Shown here: piece after piece, positions 36,537 through 47,108 of the stretch
How positions within the stretch are numbered: the first letter of the stretch is position 1
Layout of the letters: each line of letters begins with the position of its first letter
Assembly (NCBI GenBank): GCA_905183005.1
Contig: CAJJDO010000060.1
Coordinates: forward strand, 249,194 to 313,193
Direction: 5' to 3'
Length of the DNA stretch: 64,000 bases
From: Paramecium pentaurelia
Lineage: Eukaryota > Ciliophora > Oligohymenophorea > Peniculida > Parameciidae
Made by a program: the position numbers and the translations under genes
Notes under the pieces: generated by a model
What the model saw: the letters and a program-made list of their open reading frames with translations, nothing else
Told to the model about the DNA's origin: nothing
Databases searched by the model: none

Positions 36537-37035
36537 TCACACGGATGGACCCTTTGCTGAGACTTCATCAACCATTTTTTTTAATTAAGGATTTCCTATG
36601 TAATATTAATTATATATACTTAAATATCTGCCTATTATTGGGAATTTGGTTGCACTATCATAGAGGAAAGGTAAAAATGATTTAAACATTTAAAATAGAC
36701 CATAAATTTATAATGGAAATCCAATAATTGTAATTTTTAATATGACAATAAAAATAAATCCTAAAAAAAAGAAAATACTTCCCTTTAATTTGCCTTAAAT
36801 TTATGTTATTAATTACCTTTCTTCAGGAAAAAGTGCAAAGTACTTTTAATCCCAATAAGTAAACATAATCCAATAAAAAATGATAAATTGGCCATTATAA
36901 TAAGTGAACGATCTAAGAAAAACATAATGCCTAATACAAAGAGCAGAAGACTAACAGTGAGAAATCCCATTCCTATTCCTAGATTCCTAATATTGTATTA
37001 AAAAACATACTTTTAGAGTCATCCAAAAAGTACAT
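36537..37035 (-). CDS. GOT1: GOT1-like Golgi transport protein
   Basis: Small four-helix membrane protein of early Golgi vesicle transport. ATG 37035, TGA 36537-36539; introns 36979-37010, 36794-36816 and 36596-36619 leave 139 residues, the normal GOT1 length. Sequence in order: DDSKRIGMGFLTVSLLLFVL, MFFLDRSLIIMANLSFFIG, LLIGIKSTLHFFLKKG, then IVILKITIIGFPLQIYGLF and FKSFLPFLYD, with a basic tail. The 32-nt first intron has an internal TAG that would leave the wrong frame; only the longer form gives the conserved IGMGF. The start is 81 bp downstream of the CAP gene stop on the same strand. Confidence 0.88.
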
Positions 37036-37116
37036 TAAGAATAATTATTTATTTAAATAAATATAAAATAATATAAAGAAAGTAATTGTTTGAATAAAAT
37101 TAAATACTTATATTCA

Positions 37117-37797
37117 TCATGTTTCTTTTAATGTTTGAAATTAATAACACTCATATCAGTTGCACTATGTTTGCATAATCCTAGATATCCCTTTTTTCGT
37201 CCATGTAAACATTCCTATCCTGCAACACCTGCCTTATATACATCACCATGTAAATTTGGTTTCTATGATATTATTATATATATATATTACTCTATTGTAA
37301 ACACATACTACAATTTCATCACTCATACCATTCTTTCTACTAACTTATGATCTACCACATCCAAAGAATTAAACTTAAGCCATTTCAATTTGTCTAGCAT
37401 GATCTTCATGTTAAGCCCATTTTTTGAAAACTCTTTTAGCAGTCCAATCAGCACCTCCATTTTCAACATCACCTTAATATGTCACAAAACCATAATGAGG
37501 AGGAAATGAACAATCAATTTTAAAATTGGCTGGACATTTATCTGCACAATCTTATGCAAATCTAGCCAATTGATGATCCCATTTTACATAATTCATATTT
37601 GAAGCTGTCTAAAATTTACCTTACCAATTTTTTAACTTTCCTGTAGCAACTTCATTTCTATGTTCATTATGTAATTCTAATAATTCATCTTCTTTCTTTT
37701 TAGACATCCCTCGTTCTTTTACTCTTTCCTTGTTATCAGTATCACATCCTACTTTAGCATAAGCAAATGCTAAAAACACTATTAAAACGAATTTCAT
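37117..37797 (-). CDS. Secreted CAP/SCP (CRISP, PR-1 family) protein, copy 1
   Basis: ATG 37797, TGA 37117-37119; introns 37263-37290 and 37125-37150 leave 208 residues. A signal peptide is clear (MKFVLIVFLAFAYAKVGC). The CAP domain shows LLELHNEHRNEVATGKL, WDHQLARFAQDCADKC, CSFPPHYGFVTYQGD and the late strand IVVCVYNRKPN, followed by Cys-containing repeats (GQECLHGRKKGYLGLC). Secreted CAP proteins act outside the cell in varied ways; no specific role can be given. Without the last intron the frame has no TGA and runs on toward GOT1; splicing creates the stop. Head-to-head with ISD11, the two ATGs being 28 bp apart. Confidence 0.85.
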
Positions 37798-37825
37798 TAT
37801 TAATATTATTTGTGAATTAACATAA

Positions 37826-38080
37826 ATGGATAAATCAATATTGAAATTATATAAATAGGTTCTCAGAGCTGGAAATCAATTCAAAGATTACAATTTCAGA
37901 GAATATGTTATTAGAAGGGCTAAATAAGATTTTAGAGAATTAAAGAATAATCCTGATCTTAACAATAAGGTCATTCAAAAATACACTACAGAATTAGAAG
38001 TTATTAAGAGATAAACAATTGTTTAGAATCTATACTATTAGACAAATAATATTATTGAGTAGAAATAATGCAATATATGA
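37826..38080 (+). CDS. ISD11: ISD11/LYRM4, copy 1
   Basis: Mitochondrial LYR-motif protein that stabilises the cysteine desulfurase NFS1 in iron-sulfur cluster assembly. ATG 37826, TGA 38078-38080, 84 residues, no intron. Seen: ILKLYKQVLRAGNQFKDYNF with LYK in the place of LYR, REYVIRRAKQDFRELKN, and VIKRQTIVQNLYY, in the order and length of ISD11 proteins. It shares a 28-bp divergent promoter region with the CAP gene and ends 31 bp before the IFT81 start. Confidence 0.9.
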
Positions 38081-38111
38081 GAATTTAAATATATATTAAA
38101 TATAATTAAAA

Positions 38112-38271
38112 ATGGCATCTTATTCAGGAGAACAATAAGTCAAAACTGTCATTAATACAGATGATATTAAAGAGATTGTAGCAATCCTTAATAATAAATT
38201 TAATGAGAATTATAGTTTGGTGTCCTTTGATGAACAAAATTAGTAATCATTATTGAATAATATTTTAGATT
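38112..38271 (+). pseudogene. IFT81: 5' fragment of IFT81 (assembly duplicate)
   Basis: Same as 39275-39434 and cut off at the N at 38272, just after the first intron. The complete gene is at 39275-41434. Confidence 0.8.
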
Positions 38272-38279
38272 NATATTCA

Positions 38280-38960
38280 TCATGTTTCTTTTAATGTTTG
38301 AAATTAATAACACTCATATCAGTTGCACTATGTTTGCATAATCCTAGATATCCCTTTTTTCGTCCATGTAAACATTCCTATCCTGCAACACCTGCCTTAT
38401 ATACATCACCATGTAAATTTGGTTTCTATGATATTATTATATATATATATTACTCTATTGTAAACACATACTACAATTTCATCACTCATACCATTCTTTC
38501 TACTAACTTATGATCTACCACATCCAAAGAATTAAACTTAAGCCATTTCAATTTGTCTAGCATGATCTTCATGTTAAGCCCATTTTTTGAAAACTCTTTT
38601 AGCAGTCCAATCAGCACCTCCATTTTCAACATCACCTTAATATGTCACAAAACCATAATGAGGAGGAAATGAACAATCAATTTTAAAATTGGCTGGACAT
38701 TTATCTGCACAATCTTATGCAAATCTAGCCAATTGATGATCCCATTTTACATAATTCATATTTGAAGCTGTCTAAAATTTACCTTACCAATTTTTTAACT
38801 TTCCTGTAGCAACTTCATTTCTATGTTCATTATGTAATTCTAATAATTCATCTTCTTTCTTTTTAGACATCCCTCGTTCTTTTACTCTTTCCTTGTTATC
38901 AGTATCACATCCTACTTTAGCATAAGCAAATGCTAAAAACACTATTAAAACGAATTTCAT
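38280..38960 (-). CDS. Secreted CAP/SCP protein, copy 2 (assembly duplicate)
   Basis: Identical reading to 37117-37797, shifted by 1163 bases: ATG 38960, introns 38426-38453 and 38288-38313, TGA 38280-38282. It should be treated as the same gene unless reads spanning the N show two loci. Confidence 0.75.
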
Positions 38961-38988
38961 TATTAATATTATTTGTGAATTAACATAA

Positions 38989-39243
38989 ATGGATAAATCA
39001 ATATTGAAATTATATAAATAGGTTCTCAGAGCTGGAAATCAATTCAAAGATTACAATTTCAGAGAATATGTTATTAGAAGGGCTAAATAAGATTTTAGAG
39101 AATTAAAGAATAATCCTGATCTTAACAATAAGGTCATTCAAAAATACACTACAGAATTAGAAGTTATTAAGAGATAAACAATTGTTTAGAATCTATACTA
39201 TTAGACAAATAATATTATTGAGTAGAAATAATGCAATATATGA
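38989..39243 (+). CDS. ISD11: ISD11/LYRM4, copy 2 (assembly duplicate)
   Basis: Identical to 37826-38080, shifted by 1163 bases. This copy is directly followed by the complete IFT81 gene. Treat as the same locus as copy 1. Confidence 0.8.
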
Positions 39244-39274
39244 GAATTTAAATATATATTAAATATAATTAAAA

Positions 39275-41434
39275 ATGGCATCTTATTCAGGAGAACAATA
39301 AGTCAAAACTGTCATTAATACAGATGATATTAAAGAGATTGTAGCAATCCTTAATAATAAATTTAATGAGAATTATAGTTTGGTGTCCTTTGATGAACAA
39401 AATTAGTAATCATTATTGAATAATATTTTAGATTTGAATTCTTGGAACTGTTAAATAAAATATTTACACATCTAGACTCAAGATGGACTATAGATGTTAA
39501 AGTAGATAATTAAGAAACTATTATCTATAAAATTACTGAGTATTTACGAATTCTAAATTACCCAGGTTAATTTGATGATAAATGGTCGCAATCAGTCTTG
39601 ATTGCAGATAAGAAAGTTGTCTATCCAATTTTTTATTATTTATTAACTAGATATCCAGAATTAGAAAAAAGAGCTTATTTAGCCAAGTATTTAGTACCAG
39701 TATTTGTGCCGGATGAATTTTAAATGGACAATGATATTAAGACATGTGTTGATCAAATCAAAGACTTATAAGCTTAATTCTAAGTACATCATTAGTCACT
39801 TGAATAAGTATAATCATAATCAATGAATCCTGAAGAATTGAAAAAGGATATTACTTAATTTGAATAAGAAAGAGAATAATTATTAAATAAGATTAGCAAT
39901 TTTAAGAGTAAAGTATTAACTAAACCAAATTTCAATGAATTATTAGATGTTACTAATATGTTAAGAAAGGAATAAGAAGAAGAAGCTAGATTATAAGATA
40001 AACTTAGATAATAAAGAATGTAACTTGATCAAACAGATTAAATGCTTTTATAAGCTTAATAGAGATTGATTGATGCTTAAAAGTCATTGGCTCCTGATAA
40101 TTCACCAGAATAAATGTTAATGGCTTTGAGAAATGAAGTTAAAAGAAATAGAGAAATCAGTAAAGATAGATTGGGATTTGATTTAAAAGAGAGAAGAAAG
40201 AAATTAGAATAAATTGAAAGATTACTTGCTGAACCTCCTATTACATTAAATGAATTAAATAATTTAGAAAATACATTGATGGCTTTAAGAAGAGCAGTAA
40301 ATTAAATGGAAGATAAATTGAAAAGAGAAGCAAAACCTGAAGATGATAAATTAACTATTTATAAATAATAAGCTTAACTGGTTGCTAAGAAAAAAGAAAG
40401 AGCAGTTGAAGATATTAAAAAGGTTGAGGAAGAATAGTAATTAATAGAAAAGGAAGTATTTAAAAAAGAAGATTAAATTGCAAAAGAGAGAGGACCAAAT
40501 TATAAAACAAAAGGAGAATTTAAAGAATATGCTAATTAATTAAAAGATAAGAAATTTTAATATCAAAAATTAAAAGATGAATTAAAAGCATTATAAGCAG
40601 AAAGAGCAACATTGGAAAGAACAGAATAGATTTTAAGAAAATAAAAAAATGAATTACTTAAATAATAATAAGAATTAGAGAAAACACATGGAATTGTTGG
40701 TTATAGTAAGAAAAAGGAAGGTTTAGAAAAATTATCAGAAGAAAACCAATAAATTAATTTATAAAAAGGTTAAACTTTAGAAGAGATATCTAAAATTGTA
40801 AATGAAATTTAAGCCTAAATTTAATTAAAAAGACCTTTAATATAAGAACAATTAGCAGAAATTAAAACAGTTAGATAATAATATTCTGTAAATGATATTA
40901 TAATATTTATAGGATTTAGAATAAGATCATAAAAAAAAGAAATAAGAATTTGATAGAATTATGTTAGGAGTTGAAAGTGATTAAAGTTCTTTAGTTAATG
41001 AAGTTAAAAAATTAAGAGATGAAGTTTATGCATTAGATAGAAAAATTAGACTTAATAAATTTAATTCTGAAATTTTGGAAATTAAAATTTAAAGATTAAA
41101 TGATGAAGTAAAATTAATATAAATTATTTATTTTAGGTTGAATATGGTAAGGGAGGTAAATAATTATCATCTTAATTTAAATCTAATGCTGAAATGTTAC
41201 AATAAAGAATTTTGAAATTAGAAGAAAATATTAAAAATCTTAAATAGTAAAGAGAATTAGTAAAAGAAAATTATGAACCATCATTAAGACAAGTAATATT
41301 TTATGATAATTAAATAGATGAATTATTTTAGTGATTTAAAAAAGATATTAAATGTTAAATTCTAATAATTATCAAATGAGTAGGGACAAAAATAATAAAT
41401 GAAAGCAGGAGCCAATAGATTAGTTATTGGTTGA
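39275..41434 (+). CDS. IFT81: Intraflagellar transport protein 81
   Basis: Subunit of the IFT-B complex that, with IFT74, binds tubulin cargo for cilium building. ATG 39275, TGA 41432-41434; introns 39406-39431, 40888-40912, 41108-41136 and 41293-41317 leave 684 residues, close to IFT81 elsewhere. The N-terminal calponin-like tubulin-binding domain reads NENYSLVSFDEQNQFEFLEL, then WSQSVLIADKKVVYPIFYYL. The long coiled coil has the family's hallmark segments DRLGFDLKERRKKLEQIERL, RGPNYKTKGEFKEYANQLKD and KGQTLEEISKIVNEIQAQIQ. The first intron starts in the CH-like domain and its removal gives the conserved phase. The stop faces that of the YbaK-like gene across 43 bp. Confidence 0.95.
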
Positions 41435-41477
41435 TTAATTATCAAATATTAATATATATATATATAAATATATATAA

Positions 41478-42121
41478 TCATTCTTATTATGGCATAATAA
41501 TATCTGTATAATATACTTTATTTGGATATAGAGTGCACATCTCTTTTATATCCATTCTTAATTTAACATCTGTATGTCCACCTCCAAACCATATATATTC
41601 TAAATTTAATATTCTATCAGAAATCAACAAAGGCATATTTTAAACCATATTAAAAGGTGTAATAGCATTAAATTAATATCCACTTAATTAATATGACATC
41701 TTATATTAATTAATAATTGTTTACTTCATCTGATGTTAATCTGAAATGTAATTTATTTCTAGAAATTTATTTATCAGGATACTTTTGATTCTATAACTAT
41801 TTAAAATATTTATTAATCTAATATTGTTCTTAAATATAATACCTTTTCTCCTTATAATTTTGTAATATATTGAACTACTACACATATATATTTTGGATTG
41901 ACTTCATGATCAGGATAGGAATCATCATATTTTGTATTTTCCATAATTATAGACTTACATAAATAATCTATAGATGGAGCTTATAATAATTCTTTTCTTT
42001 CTTGATAATTTAAATCAAAATAATTTGGTTAAGCTTAGAAAAGTTTGAATTTCTTATAACCATTGGTATCAAGATATGTTGTCATTTTCTTCATACATTC
42101 TGCTATCTCATTTTAAATCAT
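41478..42121 (-). CDS. YbaK/ProX-like aminoacyl-tRNA deacylase domain protein
   Basis: ATG 42121, TGA 41478-41480; introns 41818-41842 and 41700-41724 leave 197 residues. The YbaK-type pattern is seen as SIDYLCKSIIMEN, KYICVVVQYITKLQGEKINK, KLHFRLTSDEMSYQLSGYQF, NAITPFNM, MPLLISDRIL and IWFGGGHTDVKL. Family members clear mischarged Cys- or Ala-tRNA or act as free-standing editing domains; which substrate applies here is unknown. Both introns are 25 nt. The gene starts 73 bp after the stop of the SAM-FHA gene on the same strand. Confidence 0.82.
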
Positions 42122-42194
42122 TATTTTTTAACAAAATATTATAATAAAAGAAATTTATTATCAATAACTAATATAGCAATATTCATATTCATAT

Positions 42195-43346
42195 TCAGTT
42201 GTTATGAAATTGAAAAAACTATTCAAAAGCTAATCTAAATCTCCTTCCGTCGATTAATTTTATAGGTTCACTCTATTTATGTGGAGGACTCAATCTCAGC
42301 CAAGTTCCATTTCTACTATCTAAATCTTCAATAACTAATCCTTCTTCTATATATGTGAATTAGGCATGTTAACCACTTAAATGCTATTTAAATTTATTTT
42401 AGAATATATACTGTATCATCTGCAAACATAGACATCTGTCTTCCAAAAATTAAAGCTGTCTAATCTTATGTTAATTCAAAATCAAGATTGTTATTTTCCA
42501 TTATACCTTCTAATACTTTAATAAAGACTGAACATTTAGTCCCTTAAATCTTTATTTTTGATATTAAAAATTATCCTGAACCCATATGTAAAACTAATCC
42601 TTCCTTTAATAAAGTTGGATTAGTTAATTAAACAAAAGTTCCAGATGAAGATCCTAAATCTTATAAATAAAAGAATCCATTATTTTCCTTATGAAAAATC
42701 TTACAATGCTATCTGCTAACATAATCTTCTTTTAGTACTAATTAATTATCAGGATTTCTTCCAATTGAAACTCCTTCCTTTTTTATTGGTATTCTTTAAT
42801 TTCCATTATTGATATTAATTAAATAAGTATTACATTCTTATTAACTGTAAGTAGTTTTGATAATTTCATGTACATCATTTACTTCTTCCACAGTTTATTT
42901 AAATGATTGATTACTTTATACTTAATCTTCAAAAATTGCAGCTTTTATAGAACTTCTTTTATATTAATTGGATACAACTAAGCTATTAGATGTACCATTA
43001 TCTTCTTATTATTAATTAAAACTCTATTTTTGATAATCAAAACCTTAATCTTTATCTAATGATTTCAAAAATTCAGAATATTCTTTGAAACCAATTTAAA
43101 TCCCTATGATTATTGATATTGAATACATTAAACTAATTTTTTTATTTTCAAAGTTGATTCAACGATTCCCATCTCTTTTAAATCATTATCATCTAATGTA
43201 CTTAATAATGCCCCATCAACAGCATTTTATCTAAAATTTACATCTAAATCCTATAATCCTATAAATTTCAACCAAATGGTGACATCATCCAGTTTCCATT
43301 TTTTAGGGTCTTTTGGTAACACTTTATATAAGTCATCATAATCCAT
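42195..43346 (-). CDS. SAM domain plus two FHA domains
   Basis: ATG 43346, TGA 42195-42197; introns 43104-43126 and 42384-42411 leave 366 residues. Residues 10-75 are a SAM domain: WKLDDVTIWLKFIGLQDL, VDGALLSTLDDNDLKEMGIV. After a Gln/Ser-rich linker come two FHA domains. The first has VSIGRNPDNQLVL, YVSRQHCKIF and LQDLGSSSGTFVQL. The second has ALIFGRQM, LSGQHAQF and IEDLDSRNGTWLRL. FHA domains read phosphothreonine and SAM domains oligomerise or pair with other SAMs, so this looks like a phospho-dependent scaffold (inference). No catalytic domain is present. Confidence 0.87.
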
Positions 43347-44020
43347 ATGTAAATAGTAATTATATATAAATTATAAATATATGAATTTGAATTAATAAAT
43401 AAGATTATTTCAAAAAGCAATACTATTTTTAAGAGTACATTAAAATGAGATTAGGAATAATAAATTGATGGATATACTCTTAAATATTAAAATATATAAT
43501 TTATTATTCAATTTAAGAGATAATTATTCATATTCATTAATAGGTTCTTTAAATTAGCATATTATTTTGATTTATATAGTAATATAAATTCTATATGAGA
43601 TTTTCAATATTATTGTATAAATACAAAAATATTCTTAAAGATATCTTTAGTATTATTGATAAGAAATATACAATTTAATTTAATTGTTAAATCTTTTTGA
43701 AATAATGAGTTAATTTCTATTACACTCAAATCCTAGTACTATATGAATTTAGAACATCAATTTATTTTATTTAATTTTTAAAATCAAAAATATGCAAAAA
43801 GAAAGATGCAATAGTAGGATTACTGATAATATTAAAATAATAGATATAAAATTCTAATTGATTTCTATTAAGTTATATTGTAATTAATAGTATAATTATA
43901 AAATCTATTTATTAGAAATAAGAGAATAATACGACAATATAATTTTGGAATAAGTATTATAATTTGTATTTAAATATAAACAATTGAGAATTATTACATA
44001 TAATAAATTATTTTATAATT
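43347..44020. other. Divergent AT-rich spacer
   Basis: About 670 bp between the starts of the SAM-FHA gene (minus) and the gene at 44021 (plus). The part from 43734 is the start of duplication 5. No element recognised. Confidence 0.4.
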
Positions 44021-45892
44021 ATGTCACTTATAGCAAATGATGGTTCAATCGATTGCAATATTTAGACCTTAAATTAATTAATTATGGAATTTTACTTGGC
44101 ACCCTTTAATTATAAGCATTTTGGTAGTATTCAAGTAAGAATGTTTAAAATGTTTGAAAAAAAGATTGCTTCGGATTAAGAATCTGATATTATAGAAATA
44201 TTTAAAATATGTTTGAGAGATTATGCTTCTGTATTCTGACAATGCATTATTTAATAGGAATTGCTTTAAGAGTTCTCTGAAGAGAATTTCAAGTAAGTTG
44301 AAAATCTGTGGGAAATTCATTATCGTCTTTAAGCTACTAGTCTAAAAACAGAAAGATTGTATGAGATTTATTACGGTTTATTTAAAATTAAAACACCATG
44401 TCCTTATGGTACTACCATTATTAATTCTTAAGATTTTTTCCAAATCCATTTTGATATTGCTAAGAAAAAGAGATCAAATTTACAAGATTCAAGAAAGGTG
44501 CATCAATAATATATAAAAGAACGCATGAAGTAAAAAGTCACATTAGTAAAGATTTTGTAAGATTAATGTTTATCATAAAAACCTCAACAACAGAATAGTG
44601 AATGTAATTAATTGAAATCAATTTAAAAAAATACATAATCTATTCAAAAATAAAAGGATAAACTTCCTACACAATCTACTATTAATGTTAGGAATGAATT
44701 TAAAGAGTTTGAAGATCGTTTATCTAAATTTGAAAACAGTTCAAATAAATTAGAACCAACATTTTCAGCTTCATGGACATAAAAATATAGGAATTTATTC
44801 TTGAAAAGGAAANTAGTACTATATGAATTTAGAACATCAATTTATTTTATTTAATTTTTAAAATCAAAAATATGCAAAAAGAAAGATGCAATAGTAGGAT
44901 TACTGATAATATTAAAATAATAGATATAAAATTCTAATTGATTTCTATTAAGTTATATTGTAATTAATAGTATAATTATAAAATCTATTTATTAGAAATA
45001 AGAGAATAATACGACAATATAATTTTGGAATAAGTATTATAATTTGTATTTAAATATAAACAATTGAGAATTATTACATATAATAAATTATTTTATAATT
45101 ATGTCACTTATAGCAAATGATGGTTCAATCGATTGCAATATTTAGACCTTAAATTAATTAATTATGGAATTTTACTTGGCACCCTTTAATTATAAGCATT
45201 TTGGTAGTATTCAAGTAAGAATGTTTAAAATGTTTGAAAAAAAGATTGCTTCGGATTAAGAATCTGATATTATAGAAATATTTAAAATATGTTTGAGAGA
45301 TTATGCTTCTGTATTCTGACAATGCATTATTTAATAGGAATTGCTTTAAGAGTTCTCTGAAGAGAATTTCAAGTAAGTTGAAAATCTGTGGGAAATTCAT
45401 TATCGTCTTTAAGCTACTAGTCTAAAAACAGAAAGATTGTATGAGATTTATTACGGTTTATTTAAAATTAAAACACCATGTCCTTATGGTACTACCATTA
45501 TTAATTCTTAAGATTTTTTCCAAATCCATTTTGATATTGCTAAGAAAAAGAGATCAAATTTACAAGATTCAAGAAAGGTGCATCAATAATATATAAAAGA
45601 ACGCATGAAGTAAAAAGTCACATTAGTAAAGATTTTGTAAGATTAATGTTTATCATAAAAACCTCAACAACAGAATAGTGAATGTAATTAATTGAAATCA
45701 ATTTAAAAAAATACATAATCTATTCAAAAATAAAAGGATAAACTTCCTACACAATCTACTATTAATGTTAGGAATGAATTTAAAGAGTTTGAAGATCGTT
45801 TATCTAAATTTGAAAACAGTTCAAATAAATTAGAACCAACATTTTCAGCTTCATGGACATAAAAATATAGGAATTTATTCTTGAAAAGGAAA
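43734..45892 (+). repeat. Direct duplication 5 around an N (1079 bp x 2)
   Basis: Bases 43734-44812 and 44814-45892 are the same sequence in the same direction, separated only by the N at 44813. Interpreted as an unmerged contig overlap. Confidence 0.9.
44021..44812 (+). pseudogene. Nearly full copy of uncharacterised gene, cut by N (assembly duplicate)
   Basis: Same as 45101-45892, with the intron at 44231-44257, and truncated at the N two codons before the stop. The complete version is 45101-45898. Confidence 0.7.
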
Positions 45893-45898
45893 AAGTGA
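45101..45898 (+). CDS. Uncharacterised Gln/Lys-rich protein
   Basis: ATG 45101, TGA 45896-45898; a 27-nt intron (45311-45337) containing a TGA leaves 256 residues. The first half is probably globular and helical (LNQLIMEFYLAPFNYKHFGS, ESDIIEIFKICLRDYAS, ENLWEIHYRLQATSLKTERL), followed by IKTPCPYGTTIINSQDFFQI. The second half is basic and Gln-rich (HQQYIKERMKQKVTLVKIL). No known domain. A minus-strand open frame across the same bases is only a shadow. Confidence 0.6.
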
Positions 45899-47108
45899 TT
45901 TATTTAAAATAAGAAATAAAGAAAAACATAATCACCTAAAGAGCATTTAATTTCTGAATAGAAAAAGAAATTCGTATTAATATTTATTGTTTCAATAAAT
46001 CCTTATAATATACATAGTTTTAAACTATTGTTTTTTAATGCATTATTATTTAACAATTTAATAATATATATATAATAATCTAATATTTATCAATAAGATT
46101 CAAAAAAAATAACATTTCCTTGATATATAATTTTAATAATATTATAAATAATAATCTAAGAATTTTCTACATATTAAGTGATTAATCTATTTATTGATGA
46201 TATTCTTTTTTTAACAATTAACAATATATTATACATCATTGAAGATAATACTAAAATATAAGTATAATCTTTAATGAATGATTAAAATTGAAATCTTTTA
46301 TAAAATATTTTACAAATTAATATTTATACAACACAAATTATAAAACGAAATTTCATACATAATATTATTATTCTAATAATTAATACATCTATTTTAGATT
46401 TAATTATTGATTTTACAAAAATTACTTTTATAACTACAACTCCTATTATTATTTTTAATAAATATCAAATAAGTAGGTGAAAATAAAAAGAATTTAGATT
46501 GATAAATGTATTTCTTATATATATTACTAATTCAATCAAATACTTTAATACGTAATCTAAATAATTAAAAAATCTCAATTAATCATCTTGATATTTAAAC
46601 CATATACATATTCTAGGAGTATAAAAAGATAATTTAAATACAAGAAATTTATACTATTTGGTGTTCAACAATTTTTTAATTACAAATTGTATATAGAAAA
46701 ATGCTGAGATCTTTAGTCAAATGAAGAAAAAATTCTTGTTCTATTAGTCAAGAAATTTAATCTAACATATCTATTTCAATATCACTCTTGAATAATTAAC
46801 AACCAGATTTTTTAGATAGTACTTACATATTCTATTTCCTGTTTTGAATAAGGAAAAATATTATAAATTATTTTTATACGTATATAATTGTATTTTTAAC
46901 ATTATATAAAATATATATTATTATTTGAATGATTACTGATTATATGGTATATTAAATATTGTTCGGTTTTATGAAATTATTCTTAATTTAAAGGTTTCAT
47001 ATGACATTTAAGAAGTTTAATAAGTTTTTGATAAAGATGTGAGATCATTCATTATCTAATATAATTATAGTATTAAACGAATCTAAATTTTTTTGCTAAA
47101 TTTAAATA
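45899..47108. other. AT-rich spacer, no gene seen
   Basis: About 1.2 kb upstream of the CDPK gene, extremely AT-rich, with short direct and inverted AT repeats. No coherent coding stretch found on either strand. Confidence 0.4.

Larger units (their letters stand above)
37110..39434 (+). repeat. Direct duplication 4 around an N (1162 bp x 2)
   Basis: Bases 37110-38271 and 38273-39434 are the same sequence in the same direction, separated only by the N at 38272. The block carries a full CAP gene, a full ISD11 gene and the 5' end of IFT81, so these look duplicated. Interpreted as an unmerged contig overlap. Confidence 0.9.

Noticed and set aside
37110..39434. True tandem gene duplication of CAP and ISD11
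   Set aside because: The copies meet at an N and match base for base in the lines compared, exactly as at five other Ns; assembly overlap is simpler.
44078..44320. Minus-strand 80-codon ORF, also at 45158-45400
   Set aside because: Antisense to the plus-strand gene with a well-placed intron; the two hits are the same assembly duplicate.
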